64,000 nt of DNA from Vibrio fortis (GTDB lineage: Bacteria > Pseudomonadota > Gammaproteobacteria > Enterobacterales > Vibrionaceae). The notes beneath the pieces are model-generated. The model searched no databases and had not been told where the DNA came from. It saw only the letters and a program-made list of their open reading frames with translations. Positions 26,407 through 35,804 of the stretch are shown piece by piece. Every line of letters begins with the position of its first letter. Positions within the stretch are counted from its first letter, which is position 1. The translations under genes were made by a program, and so were the position numbers. Location of the stretch: the NCBI RefSeq assembly GCF_024347475.1, contig NZ_AP025489.1, positions 248,001-312,000 of the forward strand. The letters are read 5' to 3'.

Positions 26407-28716
26407 ATGACGAAAAAGTACACAACCTCCAGTCACTGGGGGGCAGGGATTGCAGAGGTCCAGGACGGCAAATTAGTTCGCGTCAGTGCACACCCACTTG
26501 ATACGGACCCTTCACCTATCAATGACAACATGCACAGCTCTCTTTATGGAGCTGCCAGAATAAAGAAACCGGCTGTTCGTAAGAGCTATCTTGAAAACGG
26601 GCCACAACATAAAAACAACACACGAGGCCAAGAGCCTTTTGTTGAGGTTTCTTGGGAAACAGCCTTCGACCTTATCAGTAAATCGGTGAAATCCACTCGT
26701 AATGAGCACGGCAACGAAGCGATATTCGGTGGCTCTTATGGTTGGGGTAGCGCTGGCCGCTTTCACCATGCTCAAAGCCAGCTTAAGCGTTTCTTAACCT
26801 GTGCTGGTGGATTTGTAAGTAGCGAAGGCAATTACAGCTACAACACGGCGCTTGTTCTGTTGCCACATATTGTTGGTGACTTTAATAAACTAACTTCTAC
26901 TGCAACGCGCTGGTCAACGATTGCCAAAGAGGGCGAATTGGTCGTTATGTTTGGTGGTGTGCCACTTAAGAGCGCTCAAGTGTCTCCTGGCGGTTGTACA
27001 CGTCACCGATTGAAAGACGAACTGCTCGCCTGTCGCAAAGCGGGTGTAGAGTTTATAGACATTAATCCGTGTCGTTCAGATTCTCCGGCAGAAATTGAAG
27101 CAGAATGGCTGGCTGCAGTCCCTGGCTCTGATTCAGCTCTCATGTTGGGGCTTGCGCATACTTTGCTCGTTGAAGATCTTCATGACAAGGCATTCCTCGA
27201 CAAATATACGGTTGGATTTGATGAAGTTAAGGCGTACTTGCTTGGTGAGAAAGACGGCGTCGCAAAAACCGCAGAGTGGGCGAGTGCTTTATCAGAAATT
27301 CCTACAGAACGTATTAAGAAGCTCGCTCGTCAGATGGCCAAATCTCGCACCTTTATCTGCACAGCGGCAGGGGTTCAGAGAACAGAGCATGGTGAGCAGA
27401 CACTATGGGGAACGATCACACTAGCTTCTATGCTTGGTCAAATTGGCTTACCTGGCGGTGGCTACGCTATCGCCTACGGTTCTGACGGTGGGATTGGATT
27501 GATGCATCGTCCTATTCGCTGGCCTGCGTTCCCACAGCGTAAAAATAACGTCGATGCGTTTATTCCGGTGGCGTGTATTTCCGATATGTTGCTTAACCCA
27601 GGGGCAGAGTATCAATACAACGGTATGAACCTGACGTATCCAGATGTTCGTATGGTTTGGTGGGCTGGTGGTAATCCGTTTCACCATCATCAAGACATTA
27701 ACCGCTTAATTGAGGCATTCCAGCAACCTGAAACCATCATTGTCAATGAAATCAACTGGACATCAACGGCAAGGTTTGCCGATATAGTATTACCGGTAAC
27801 GACAACACTTGAACGAGAAGATATCGGTGCGGGCTCTCGTGACAATAGCTTGATCCCTATGCCTAGAGTCGTTGAGCCCGTTGGCGAAGCTCGTGACGAG
27901 TTTGATATTTTCACCGAGATCGCAAAGCGCTTGGATATCGAAGAGGACTTCACGCAAAACAAGACCTCACGTCAATGGCTTGAGAGCATGTGGCAAAAGC
28001 TTATCCCTGAGTCGAAAAACTTAGGTGTTGATCTTCCCGATTTTGAAACGTTTTTGAATGGGGACGTTATCGAATTCGCGGATCCGAACCCAGACACCGT
28101 ATTGCTTGCAGAATTTAGACAAGACTCAGATTTGCATCCATTGACGACACCAAGCGGTAAGATCGAGCTTTACAGCGAACGTATTGCCTCGTTTGGATAC
28201 GATGATTGTCCAGGGCAGTTTACCTGGCTACCGCCGACGGAATGGTTGAAATCAAAACAAGCGGAAACCTTCCCGCTTCATATGATTTCAGGACAGCCGA
28301 AAACTAAGTTGCATAGCCAACTTGACTCCGGTAGTTACAGCCGAAATGCCAAGATTAAAGGGCGCGAGCCAGTGATGATCAATCCGGTAGATGCGAAGGC
28401 ACGAGGCATTGAAGACGGCGATATCGTTAAGGTCTTTAATGAACGAGGTGAGTGTCTAGCGGGTGCGGTTGTGACTGAAGACATTCGAGAAAGAACCATC
28501 TATCTGTGTACTGGTTCATGGTATGACCCGATGAATCCAAGTGAAAAAGGCAGCCTTGATAAGCATGGTAACCCGAATGTTCTCACTCACGATAAACGGA
28601 CATCGAAGCTGTCACAAAGTACTGCCGCTCACAGCGCGTTGGTCAATATAGAGAAATTTGAGGGTGATTTGCCGGAGATCACAGTATTTGACTCGCCGGA
28701 GATGTCAGCCGAGTAG
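26407..28716 (+). CDS. BisC/TorZ-like molybdopterin oxidoreductase
   Basis: 769 residues, close in order and motifs to biotin sulfoxide reductase BisC: SSHWGAGIAEV, GGSYGWGSAGR with the Ser that ligates molybdenum in this family, GQIGLPGGGYAIAYG, WWAGGNPFHHHQDINRL and HSQLDSGSYSR. There is no twin-arginine signal and no iron-sulfur Cys motif, so it should be a cytoplasmic single-subunit S- or N-oxide reductase. A direct repeat lies upstream. Likely substrates are methionine or biotin sulfoxide or TMAO-like oxides; the exact one is unknown. Confidence 0.92.
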   Translation: MTKKYTTSSHWGAGIAEVQDGKLVRVSAHPLDTDPSPINDNMHSSLYGAARIKKPAVRKSYLENGPQHKNNTRGQEPFVEVSWETAFDLISKSVKSTRNEHGNEAIFGGSYGWGSAGRFHHAQSQLKRFLTCAGGFVSSEGNYSYNTALVLLPHIVGDFNKLTSTATRWSTIAKEGELVVMFGGVPLKSAQVSPGGCTRHRLKDELLACRKAGVEFIDINPCRSDSPAEIEAEWLAAVPGSDSALMLGLAHTLLVEDLHDKAFLDKYTVGFDEVKAYLLGEKDGVAKTAEWASALSEIPTERIKKLARQMAKSRTFICTAAGVQRTEHGEQTLWGTITLASMLGQIGLPGGGYAIAYGSDGGIGLMHRPIRWPAFPQRKNNVDAFIPVACISDMLLNPGAEYQYNGMNLTYPDVRMVWWAGGNPFHHHQDINRLIEAFQQPETIIVNEINWTSTARFADIVLPVTTTLEREDIGAGSRDNSLIPMPRVVEPVGEARDEFDIFTEIAKRLDIEEDFTQNKTSRQWLESMWQKLIPESKNLGVDLPDFETFLNGDVIEFADPNPDTVLLAEFRQDSDLHPLTTPSGKIELYSERIASFGYDDCPGQFTWLPPTEWLKSKQAETFPLHMISGQPKTKLHSQLDSGSYSRNAKIKGREPVMINPVDAKARGIEDGDIVKVFNERGECLAGAVVTEDIRERTIYLCTGSWYDPMNPSEKGSLDKHGNPNVLTHDKRTSKLSQSTAAHSALVNIEKFEGDLPEITVFDSPEMSAE

Positions 28717-28767
28717 CGAAATTCCGCGCTGACTTGTGTTGTGCGATTATCCTGATGAACTAAAAGA

Positions 28768-28796
28768 AAAGGGTAGCGAAATGCTACCCTTTGTCT
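28768..28796. terminator. Terminator between the molybdoenzyme gene and katG
   Basis: AAAGGGTAGC / GCTACCCTTT stem, 5-base loop, between converging genes. It can serve both strands. Confidence 0.88.
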
Positions 28797-28811
28797 TCCT
28801 TAACCTAAAGC

Positions 28812-31013
28812 TTATTTCAGGTCAAAACGGTCTGCGTTCATGACTTTCGTCCATGCCGCGATAAAGTCTTTTACAAACTTCTCTTTCGCGTCGTCACATG
28901 CATAAAGCTCAGCGAGTGCTCTGAGTTGAGAGTTAGAACCGAAGACAAGGTCTACGCGTGTTGCCGTCCATTTTTTCTCACCTGTTGCTCTGTCTGTGCC
29001 TAAGTAAGCACTGTTGTTTGGACAAACAGGCTTCCACTCAGTCGCCATATCAACAAGGTTCACGAAGAAATCATTGCTCAAAACGCCAACCTTATCGGTC
29101 AACACTCCGTGAGGGGTATTGTTGTAGTTCGCGCCTAGCACACGCAGACCACCGATGAGTACGGTCATTTCTGGTGCTGACAGACCAAGTAGTTGTGCCT
29201 TATCAAGTAGCATCTCTTCTGCAGGTACTGTGAAGAGTTTTTTCGCAAAGTTGCGGAAACCGTCTGCTTCTGGCTCAAGAACTGCAAAAGATTCGGCGTC
29301 TGTGTGCTCATCTGTGGCATCAACACGGCCTGTCGAGAATGGCACTTCAACACTGAAACCACCATCTTGAGCTGCTTTTTCAATCGCAGCATTACCCGCT
29401 AGGATGATCAAGTCAGCAATAGAAATACCACGGTCATTGGTGTTGAATGCAGAACGAACGGATTCAAGTTTGGTCAGAACTTTGTCCAGTTGTTCTGGTT
29501 GGTTTGCTTCCCAATCTTTTTGAGGTGCTAAACGAATGCGAGCACCGTTTGCACCACCACGGAAGTCTGAACCACGGAATGTTGATGCACTTGACCATGC
29601 TGTGTAAACCAGTTCGGATACAGTTAAGTCCGTTGCAAGAATCGCTTGTTTAAGTTCTGCGATATCGCTGTCTGATAGTGTGTCAAAGCTTGCTGCTGGC
29701 AGCGGATCTTGCCAAATCAAATCTTCAGCTGGAGATTCTTCACCCAAGTAACGGCTCTTCGGACCCATATCGCGGTGAGTCAATTTAAACCAGGCGCGAG
29801 CAAACGCATCTGCAAACTCTTCCGGGTTCTGGTGGAAGCGTTTCGAAATTGGACCGTAGATTGGGTCCATACGCATCGCCATATCGGCTGTGGTCATGAT
29901 GGTTTTCACTTTCACAGAAGCGTCGTGCGCTTTCGGCGCCATATGGTCTTCTGTGACTCCAATCGGCTCCCATTGCCATGCACCTGTTGGGCTTTTCACT
30001 AGATCCCAATCGTAGCCAAATAGCATGTCGAAGTAGCCGTTATCCCATTGGATTGGGTTTGGCGTCCAAGCGCCTTCAATACCGCTGGTGGTTGTATCGT
30101 CACCTTTACCACTGCCGAAGCTGTTTTTCCAACCGAAGCCCATCTCTTCAAGTGGCGCAGCTTCTGGCTCGGGTCCCATAGCCGATTCAGGGCCTGCACC
30201 ATGCGTTTTACCGAAGGTATGGCCGCCAGCAACCAGTGCTACTGTTTCTTCGTCGTTCATACCCATACGAGCGAATGTATCGCGAATGTCACGACCTGAC
30301 GCCAGAATGGTTGGTTCGCCATTTGGACCTTCTGGGTTTACGTAGATCAGACCCATTTGCACGGCTGCCAATGGTTTTTCAAGATCGCGCTCGCCGGAAT
30401 AACGCTCGTCACCTAGCCATTCGCTTTCAGCACCCCAATAGATGTCTTCTTCTGGTTCCCAAATATCTTGGCGACCTCCAGAGAAACCAAAGGTAGGTAG
30501 CCCCATTGATTCGATTGCAACGTTACCCGCCAAGATAAACAAGTCTGCCCATGAAAGGCTGTTACCGTATTTTTTCTTGATAGGCCAAAGAAGACGACGT
30601 GCTTTGTCTAAGTTACCGTTATCTGGCCAACTGTTGAGTGGAGCAAAGCGTTGGTTACCTGTATTACCGCCCCCACGTCCATCTGAAGTTCGATATGTTC
30701 CTGCAGCGTGCCATGCCATACGGATCATGAATGGACCGTAGTGACCGTAGTCGGCTGGCCACCAATCTTGAGAGTCTGTCATTAGAGCTTCAAGATCGGC
30801 TTTTACTGCTTTCAGATTTAGTGCTTTAAACGCTTCTGCATAATTGAAGTTTTCATCAAGCGGATTCGACTTGGTGTCGTTTTGGTGGAGGATTTTCAAG
30901 TTCAATTGATTAGGCCACCAATCGACGTTTTTCGTTGCTTTACCACCAAGGGTTGTGTTCCCGCCATGCATTACTGGGCATTTGCCCGCATTACCATTTT
31001 GCTCACCGTGCAT
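28812..31013 (-). CDS. katG: Catalase-peroxidase KatG
   Basis: 733 residues with the two-domain KatG layout. The distal heme side reads MIRMAWHAAGTYRTSDGRGG (Arg, Trp, His), and GGHTFGKTHGAG carries the proximal His. The C-terminal degenerate peroxidase half is complete. It detoxifies hydrogen peroxide in the cytoplasm. Start ATG has AGGAGA upstream. AhpC and a Prx5-type peroxiredoxin lie 13-14 kb away in this window. Confidence 0.97.
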   Translation of the reverse strand: MHGEQNGNAGKCPVMHGGNTTLGGKATKNVDWWPNQLNLKILHQNDTKSNPLDENFNYAEAFKALNLKAVKADLEALMTDSQDWWPADYGHYGPFMIRMAWHAAGTYRTSDGRGGGNTGNQRFAPLNSWPDNGNLDKARRLLWPIKKKYGNSLSWADLFILAGNVAIESMGLPTFGFSGGRQDIWEPEEDIYWGAESEWLGDERYSGERDLEKPLAAVQMGLIYVNPEGPNGEPTILASGRDIRDTFARMGMNDEETVALVAGGHTFGKTHGAGPESAMGPEPEAAPLEEMGFGWKNSFGSGKGDDTTTSGIEGAWTPNPIQWDNGYFDMLFGYDWDLVKSPTGAWQWEPIGVTEDHMAPKAHDASVKVKTIMTTADMAMRMDPIYGPISKRFHQNPEEFADAFARAWFKLTHRDMGPKSRYLGEESPAEDLIWQDPLPAASFDTLSDSDIAELKQAILATDLTVSELVYTAWSSASTFRGSDFRGGANGARIRLAPQKDWEANQPEQLDKVLTKLESVRSAFNTNDRGISIADLIILAGNAAIEKAAQDGGFSVEVPFSTGRVDATDEHTDAESFAVLEPEADGFRNFAKKLFTVPAEEMLLDKAQLLGLSAPEMTVLIGGLRVLGANYNNTPHGVLTDKVGVLSNDFFVNLVDMATEWKPVCPNNSAYLGTDRATGEKKWTATRVDLVFGSNSQLRALAELYACDDAKEKFVKDFIAAWTKVMNADRFDLK

Positions 31014-31270
31014 ATCTATCTCCTGAATGCGACGAAGTTAACTAACAACCAACCTTAGATACGATTCATGAAAGGATGATTATCTATCCAGTTAAAGTTA
31101 TTTGTATTATTAATTAATATAACCATAAAATAAATGTGGTTATGTGTCTATGTATTAAGAATGGCATCAAAGCGGTAAAAAAGCAGATCACTTATTTCTA
31201 TTTCTTTGATAGAAAAATCCTATTGATCTCTTTTGTGAAGAGTGGTGGCAGGTGAGTGGGGTCTTAGATA
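31014..31270. other. katG upstream region
   Basis: AT-rich gap holding the katG promoter. Several ATAG/CTAT-like tetramers occur, but I cannot phase them into a convincing OxyR site. No ORF seen. Confidence 0.4.
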
Positions 31271-31312
31271 AAAAAACGCCTCAAACGAATTGTTCCGCTT
31301 GAGGCGTTTTGT
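31271..31312. terminator. Terminator of the VC0807-family gene
   Basis: AAAACGCCTCAA / TTGAGGCGTTTT stem flanked by A and T runs, just after the stop of the gene at 31329 on the minus strand. Confidence 0.9.
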
Positions 31313-31328
31313 TGTTCAGATGAAACCG

Positions 31329-32024
31329 TTACTTAGTGTGAAAGATTTGCTCGGTTTCTAAGTGAGTCATTGCGCGTACTTGACGCCAGATGTAGTAAAA
31401 AATACCAAACATCATCAGCATGCTTGGGATTGCAATCGCTGGGTAGCTGTAAAGAGTGAGCTTGCCAAGCTCCTCGTTAAACGCTGCTGTGCCAGCAGGG
31501 CTGGTTACAATCCATGTCGCTAAGAAGTAATTCATCGCCGAAGAGAAGGCGAATGTACTTGCAAATAGGTAGTTTGAAGACATCAAGCAACGATCAAAAG
31601 CTTGTTTTTTTCCGTTTGCTTCAAGACGCTCATTGATGAGTGGCAAGTTAAGCACGCTGTCGTTAAGCAACATTTTTTGCATTAATGGGTAACGAGTGAA
31701 TGTTGAACCCAATACCGCTAAGCCAATAAGGCCGGGGATCAAGGCTTCTTTAAGGGCTAACCAACGAGTATCCAGCTCAAGTAGGCCAATACCACCCGTT
31801 AATAAAACGCTGATGAAACCAAGAGCCGCGATGAAATTGAATTTCTTGTTGCGGATCAGATCCATACCACCGTAAATGACAGGGAATAGCAGCGCCACAA
31901 CTAATGCCATGGCAGTACCTAAGTGCTCTTCACCACTAAACTTCATCAAGATAAAAGATGGGATAAATACGTTAAAAAGGATCTCGAATAGGGGATTCGA
32001 CTTTTTTTCGGTCGTGTTGTTCAT
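31329..32024 (-). CDS. VC0807-family membrane protein
   Basis: 231 residues with about six membrane spans (LFEILFNVFIPSFILMKFSG, TAMALVVALLFPVIYGG, FNFIAALGFISVLLTGGIGLL, and a C-terminal set). The pattern fits the VC0807 family of vibrio inner-membrane proteins of unknown function. It stands alone between katG and the oxygenase, ended by its own terminator. Confidence 0.75.
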   Translation of the reverse strand: MNNTTEKKSNPLFEILFNVFIPSFILMKFSGEEHLGTAMALVVALLFPVIYGGMDLIRNKKFNFIAALGFISVLLTGGIGLLELDTRWLALKEALIPGLIGLAVLGSTFTRYPLMQKMLLNDSVLNLPLINERLEANGKKQAFDRCLMSSNYLFASTFAFSSAMNYFLATWIVTSPAGTAAFNEELGKLTLYSYPAIAIPSMLMMFGIFYYIWRQVRAMTHLETEQIFHTK

Positions 32025-32211
32025 AATGCTTTATTGACTCTGTTATGTCACTGCTAGTTACTTCATTAGAAGTTTCGATTGCATGGCAGCAGATGTAAAG
32101 TGTTCATGCGTCGCGTTGTGTAACGAGTTATGAAATATTTGCGGTCATTGAGCCACAAACTGGCGAGTCAGGCAAGGAAACTGGGGTAAAAGTTGTTATG
32201 ACAAAGGAATA

Positions 32212-32303
32212 CAGTGGCCATTATTCTCAATATCTTGCTTCTGTCAGTTGGGTACGATCTTCTACCATTTAGGCAGTCCCACCTTTTGAGAATGAGGCCA
32301 CTG
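32212..32303. repeat. Long-spaced inverted repeat
   Basis: The arm at 32212-32229 (CAGTGGCCATTATTCTCA) pairs with 32287-32303 (TGAGAATGAGGCCACTG) apart from a small internal bulge, with 57 bases between. It lies between the oxygenase stop and the VC0807-family start. The remaining 300-base gap shows no ORF. Confidence 0.65.
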
Positions 32304-32328
32304 GAATCTGTTAACTAATAGCTATTGG

Positions 32329-33234
32329 CTAGAAAGGAGCAAATGTGTCAGGTTTGTCGGTAGGCGTGGTCCAACGTTGGGTAGCATCAATCGTTGTATA
32401 GCTCGCACCCTGCATCGGAATTTGTCCACGATTTCCATATAGCCACAGCACTAAGTTTGAACGCTCACCTTGCGTGATTGGGTGGGTTGCGTGTGGTACA
32501 TGTCCTCGATGGATCAACGCCACACCCGGCTCAAAGGTTTGGTCTACTAGGCCTCCTGTTGTCGGGTCGTAAAAGCTGACTTCAGACCCAGAGAAAGTTT
32601 CTTCGGGAAGGTTCATGTTGATGTTCAATGTCACCGAAGACGCATCAGTATGCATTCTCAAAGAAGTATCCGTATTCGGTTGGTACTGTATTGAGAAGCC
32701 AAAAGTTTGCGCGTCATAACCAATAATTTCTGGGAACAACAGTCGCGCAATTGGTCTCATGTACTTATCCAACATTTCACGATAAAACGTCTGGAAATTT
32801 GGTGCAGCTAGGTACCCCTCAGAACGTTCATCCAACATTGCACCACCTCGATTCAACGCAATGCCGTAAGGCGGTCTTAGTGGGATGTCTGCACTCGCCG
32901 CTGATGACAAATAGCTACGTAGTTGTTTGATGCTATCAACATCGAAAAATTGAAACTTATAAACACCAGGCGCAACTTCGCTTATTAACTCTTTGACGGC
33001 ATTTTCTTTGGTGGGTTCAGCCCACGAATTATTGATAGCATCACGTAATTTATGATCGATAAGTGATTCTGTTAATGGAGCTAAGCTCTGGTTCTTTTCC
33101 CACTCATCCCATGCGTTTTTAAAGAGTGCTCTATTGTTACTCCAAAACGCATGGACCTCAGGCGCTCGTTGTAACATCGCTTCGCGTGTTGGACGTTGTA
33201 CATCTCGAGCTTGTTGTAATTGGTTCAGTGTCAT
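32329..33234 (-). CDS. 2-oxoglutarate/Fe(II)-dependent oxygenase
   Basis: 301 residues. The C-terminal jelly-roll shows the iron triad H195-x-D197 (MHTDASSV) and H248 in HATHPITQGERSN, with R258 for 2-oxoglutarate, as in prolyl/lysyl hydroxylase-type enzymes. It hydroxylates an unknown substrate with oxygen and 2-oxoglutarate. The N-terminal 100 residues are helical and not recognised. No neighbours in an operon. Confidence 0.85.
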   Translation of the reverse strand: MTLNQLQQARDVQRPTREAMLQRAPEVHAFWSNNRALFKNAWDEWEKNQSLAPLTESLIDHKLRDAINNSWAEPTKENAVKELISEVAPGVYKFQFFDVDSIKQLRSYLSSAASADIPLRPPYGIALNRGGAMLDERSEGYLAAPNFQTFYREMLDKYMRPIARLLFPEIIGYDAQTFGFSIQYQPNTDTSLRMHTDASSVTLNINMNLPEETFSGSEVSFYDPTTGGLVDQTFEPGVALIHRGHVPHATHPITQGERSNLVLWLYGNRGQIPMQGASYTTIDATQRWTTPTDKPDTFAPF

Positions 33235-33541
33235 CGTTCCATTTCCTATTCCGTTTTCTTATGGAACGAACTTATTACTTATCAATTCGTAGATAAATGG
33301 GGGTTTTATAGAAACACTATCAACAAAAAGTTGAAAAAGATGATTGAAAATGTCAATGGAGAGTGGAATAAGTCGTAAATTCGGCCTCTCAACTCGGTGA
33401 ATTAGTCTTCATTAAGCTTATCTTTAAACCATGAATTATCGTTTTAAATGCTAAATTTAATGATAAACGATAATTTTTTATTGTTTATTTGGTCTTGGTG
33501 GTTATAATCTGACCTGCATACCAATATATTGGAGAGTTCAT

Positions 33542-34090
33542 ATGAAAGATATTCAGAGATACAGCCGAAAGATTAGAGTGATCTTGCAAGCCTTGATGCT
33601 GCTGCTTCCTTTATCAATGGTTTACTTTTGGGCATTTGTCCAAACACCTTGGGACTTCCTAACGACAACCGGCATTGTTCAGTTTAGTCATGATATATCT
33701 AGCTACACATCTCAACCGCTATCGAACGAGACACGATTTTGGGCTCTAATCGTCAGCCTGCTGCCTTGCGGTGTTATTTTCTATGCGCTTCTGATCTTAA
33801 CTAAGCTCTTTAAAAGTTATGAAGCGAGCGAAGTGTTTACTGTTGAAACGGTTAAGTACTATCGCAAATTAGGGTTGAGTTTCTTTTACTGGGCGTTTGG
33901 TGGTCTTGTTTATAGTGGGCTCATCTCTGTCGTATTGAGTTTTAACAATCCTCCCGGTCAGCGCATTTTATCTATTAGCTTTACAGGCTTAGATGTTGTT
34001 ACACTGTTTTGTGGAATGATTGTATTGGTTATTTCATACGTTATGAATGAAGCTCAAAAAATTGCTGATGAGCAAAGACACACGATCTAA
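33542..34090 (+). CDS. DUF2975 membrane protein
   Basis: 182 residues, four membrane spans, start behind GGAGAG. The segment FTVETVKYYRKLGLSFFYWAFGG followed by two more spans fits DUF2975 proteins, which are usually paired with a short Xre-type regulator, as here 10 bases downstream. Function unknown, possibly a membrane sensor or partner of the regulator. Confidence 0.8.
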   Translation: MKDIQRYSRKIRVILQALMLLLPLSMVYFWAFVQTPWDFLTTTGIVQFSHDISSYTSQPLSNETRFWALIVSLLPCGVIFYALLILTKLFKSYEASEVFTVETVKYYRKLGLSFFYWAFGGLVYSGLISVVLSFNNPPGQRILSISFTGLDVVTLFCGMIVLVISYVMNEAQKIADEQRHTI

Positions 34091-34100
34091 GGCGCGGAGC

Positions 34101-34307
34101 ATGAACATAGTAATTAACCTTGATGTAATGATGGCAAAACGGAAAATGCGTTTGAAAGAGCTGTCAGAACAGGTTGGCGTCAGTGAACAGAACCTATCGA
34201 TTCTTAAAAACGGTAAGGCGAAGGCGATACGATTTAGTACGCTAGAGAAGATATGTGAAGTCTTAGAGTGCCAGCCTGGAGACATCATTGCTTACCAAGC
34301 AACTTAA
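34101..34307 (+). CDS. Short Xre-type regulator (YozG-like)
   Basis: 68 residues, almost only a helix-turn-helix: RLKELSEQVGVSEQNLSILKNGKAKAIRFSTLEKICEVLECQPGDII. It starts at the ATG after GCGGAG; the frame opens earlier inside the DUF2975 gene. The two genes form the common DUF2975-Xre pair. Confidence 0.88.
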   Translation: MNIVINLDVMMAKRKMRLKELSEQVGVSEQNLSILKNGKAKAIRFSTLEKICEVLECQPGDIIAYQAT

Positions 34308-34394
34308 GGGCGAATGCTGTGACAACAATCCGATGTTGCAGCCCATCCTTAATGAGCGATATTATATGCCTCTTTTGTTCGCCAAGGTTTCACG

Positions 34395-34802
34395 ATGTCA
34401 GATGAAGAATTAGCGCTAGAGTGGATGCGCCAGCAAGCTCATAAAATTGACCCATACGTTGAAAACCCAACTTTCGACGAATGCGCTGAGCTGCTTGAAC
34501 CCGCTTTTAAGAAAGGAAAGACGATTGGTCAGTTAAAGTTTCTGTTAGGCGAGGCAGACCGAAGAGCAGGTGCGGCGGAACGTAAACACGCGGCATTAAA
34601 GTACGCAAAGGAAAAGAGTCCGAACGCGGGGCAAATTTTGCGATTGCAAAGTAAGCTTCAACAAGTTCAATTGGCGCTTAAGTTAGCGACGGGAGATAAC
34701 AATATGACCATCTCTCAATTCTGTGCCGAATATGAAGTGAGCAAGCGAGATGGAAGTACCGCTTGGCATGAGAAATTGGTTCAGCAGGGAAAGAAAAGAT
34801 AG
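34395..34802 (+). CDS. Hypothetical protein of 135 residues
   Basis: A charged, mostly helical soluble protein (ADRRAGAAERKHAALKYAKEKSPNAGQILRLQSKLQQVQLALKL suggests a coiled coil around residues 50-95). No signal peptide. AAGG precedes the ATG. A long terminator hairpin follows at 34870. I recognise no family. Confidence 0.65.
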   Translation: MSDEELALEWMRQQAHKIDPYVENPTFDECAELLEPAFKKGKTIGQLKFLLGEADRRAGAAERKHAALKYAKEKSPNAGQILRLQSKLQQVQLALKLATGDNNMTISQFCAEYEVSKRDGSTAWHEKLVQQGKKR

Positions 34803-34869
34803 TTTCAACGTATATTGATGCTGGTCTAAGAGCAAACCCTGCTCTTTAGCACCTGTTCTAAGTCGTTCG

Positions 34870-34917
34870 AAAAGCCACTTATTTATCTGATATGAAGATA
34901 AATAAGTGGCTTTTTTA
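34870..34917 (+). terminator. Strong rho-independent terminator
   Basis: 19-bp stem AAAAGCCACTTATTTATCT / AGATAAATAAGTGGCTTTT with an 8-base loop and a T run. Confidence 0.92.
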
Positions 34918-34995
34918 GTATTAGTCTTTCTAGTTTTGGCAACTTTGTCATATCGCGTTACGTTTCACAGAGGAATGAATGGTGTGAACATTGTT

Positions 34996-35020
34996 GTAAC
35001 TGTTATATTATAACATTATG
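34996..35020 (+). promoter_or_regulatory. Zur-type operator
   Basis: The core TGTTATATTATAACA (35001-35015) equals the centre of the gammaproteobacterial Zur box (TGTTATA-N-TATAACA). It lies within 45 bases upstream of the DUF1007 start. It points to zinc-dependent repression of the DUF1007-NicO pair. Confidence 0.78.
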
Positions 35021-35031
35021 TAAAGCCGTAT

Positions 35032-35763
35032 ATGTTAGCCATGAAATTTCAACTTTTCGTTATCCATTCCTTTTCGCACATTCTGCCTCGCTTCATCGAT
35101 CGTTTATTTAAAGCTCGTTTTAAAAGCATTGTTTTCCTTTGTTTTGCATTGCTTCCTTTTGCCCCGAGCTTACAAGCTCACCCCCATTCCTGGATCGAAA
35201 TGAAAACCCACATAGAGGGGGAAGATGGGATGATCACCGGACTGTCGATGGAATGGTCGTTTGACGCCATGACTTCTATGTATATGCTCGATGGTGAAGA
35301 TATCGCCGCAGAAAGTGAAGAAGAGATTTTTGAGAAGCTTGCTTCATCCGTGATAGACAACATGATGTTTGAGCATTACTTCACTTATTTTTATGAGGGC
35401 GAAACGCCAATAAGATACGCCATTGCTGAGAACGCCAAGTTTAAACGAGATAAAGCGAAATTAGTGATGACGTTCGATCTTCCGCTCTCTACGCCTCAGG
35501 CAGTGACGAGAGATACGTTACGCCTACTTATTTTTGACCCAAGCTATTTTGTCGATATGTCGTGGGACTCTAAGAGTGATGTCAGCTTATCCCCTGAGCT
35601 GGATAGACAATGCTCACTGACGTTGGTGGAACCGAACCCGACTCCAGAGCAGATGAGTTACGCAATGTCATTATCGGTTGAAGCCGACCCTGACAACACC
35701 TTAGGTCAGCTCTTTACCCAAACTATTAAACTCAACTGCGCCATTGTCACTGGTTCTCATTGA
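35032..35763 (+). CDS. DUF1007 periplasmic protein (zinc-linked)
   Basis: 243 residues (a start at 35041 is equally possible). A signal peptide ends near AHPHSWIEM, exposing His-rich HPHSW at the mature N-terminus, as in DUF1007 proteins. DUF1007 genes commonly pair with NicO-type transporters, as here 41 bases downstream. With a Zur box in front, the pair is likely induced in zinc starvation and moves or binds zinc; nickel or cobalt remain possible. Confidence 0.85.
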   Translation: MLAMKFQLFVIHSFSHILPRFIDRLFKARFKSIVFLCFALLPFAPSLQAHPHSWIEMKTHIEGEDGMITGLSMEWSFDAMTSMYMLDGEDIAAESEEEIFEKLASSVIDNMMFEHYFTYFYEGETPIRYAIAENAKFKRDKAKLVMTFDLPLSTPQAVTRDTLRLLIFDPSYFVDMSWDSKSDVSLSPELDRQCSLTLVEPNPTPEQMSYAMSLSVEADPDNTLGQLFTQTIKLNCAIVTGSH

Positions 35764-35804
35764 TGTTGTGTAGTAACAGATGAAGAATTACAGGTTCTAA
35801 TCCA

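Noticed and set aside
29709..30741. Several plus-strand ORFs antisense to katG
   Set aside because: KatG is full length and well conserved on the other strand; the ORFs follow from its codon use.
31014..31270. OxyR box before katG
   Set aside because: ATAG/CTAT-like tetramers are present but could not be aligned to the four-element spacing by eye.
32212..32303. Integron attC (VCR-like) site
   Set aside because: No core RYYYAAC/GTTRRRY ends and no neighbouring cassettes.
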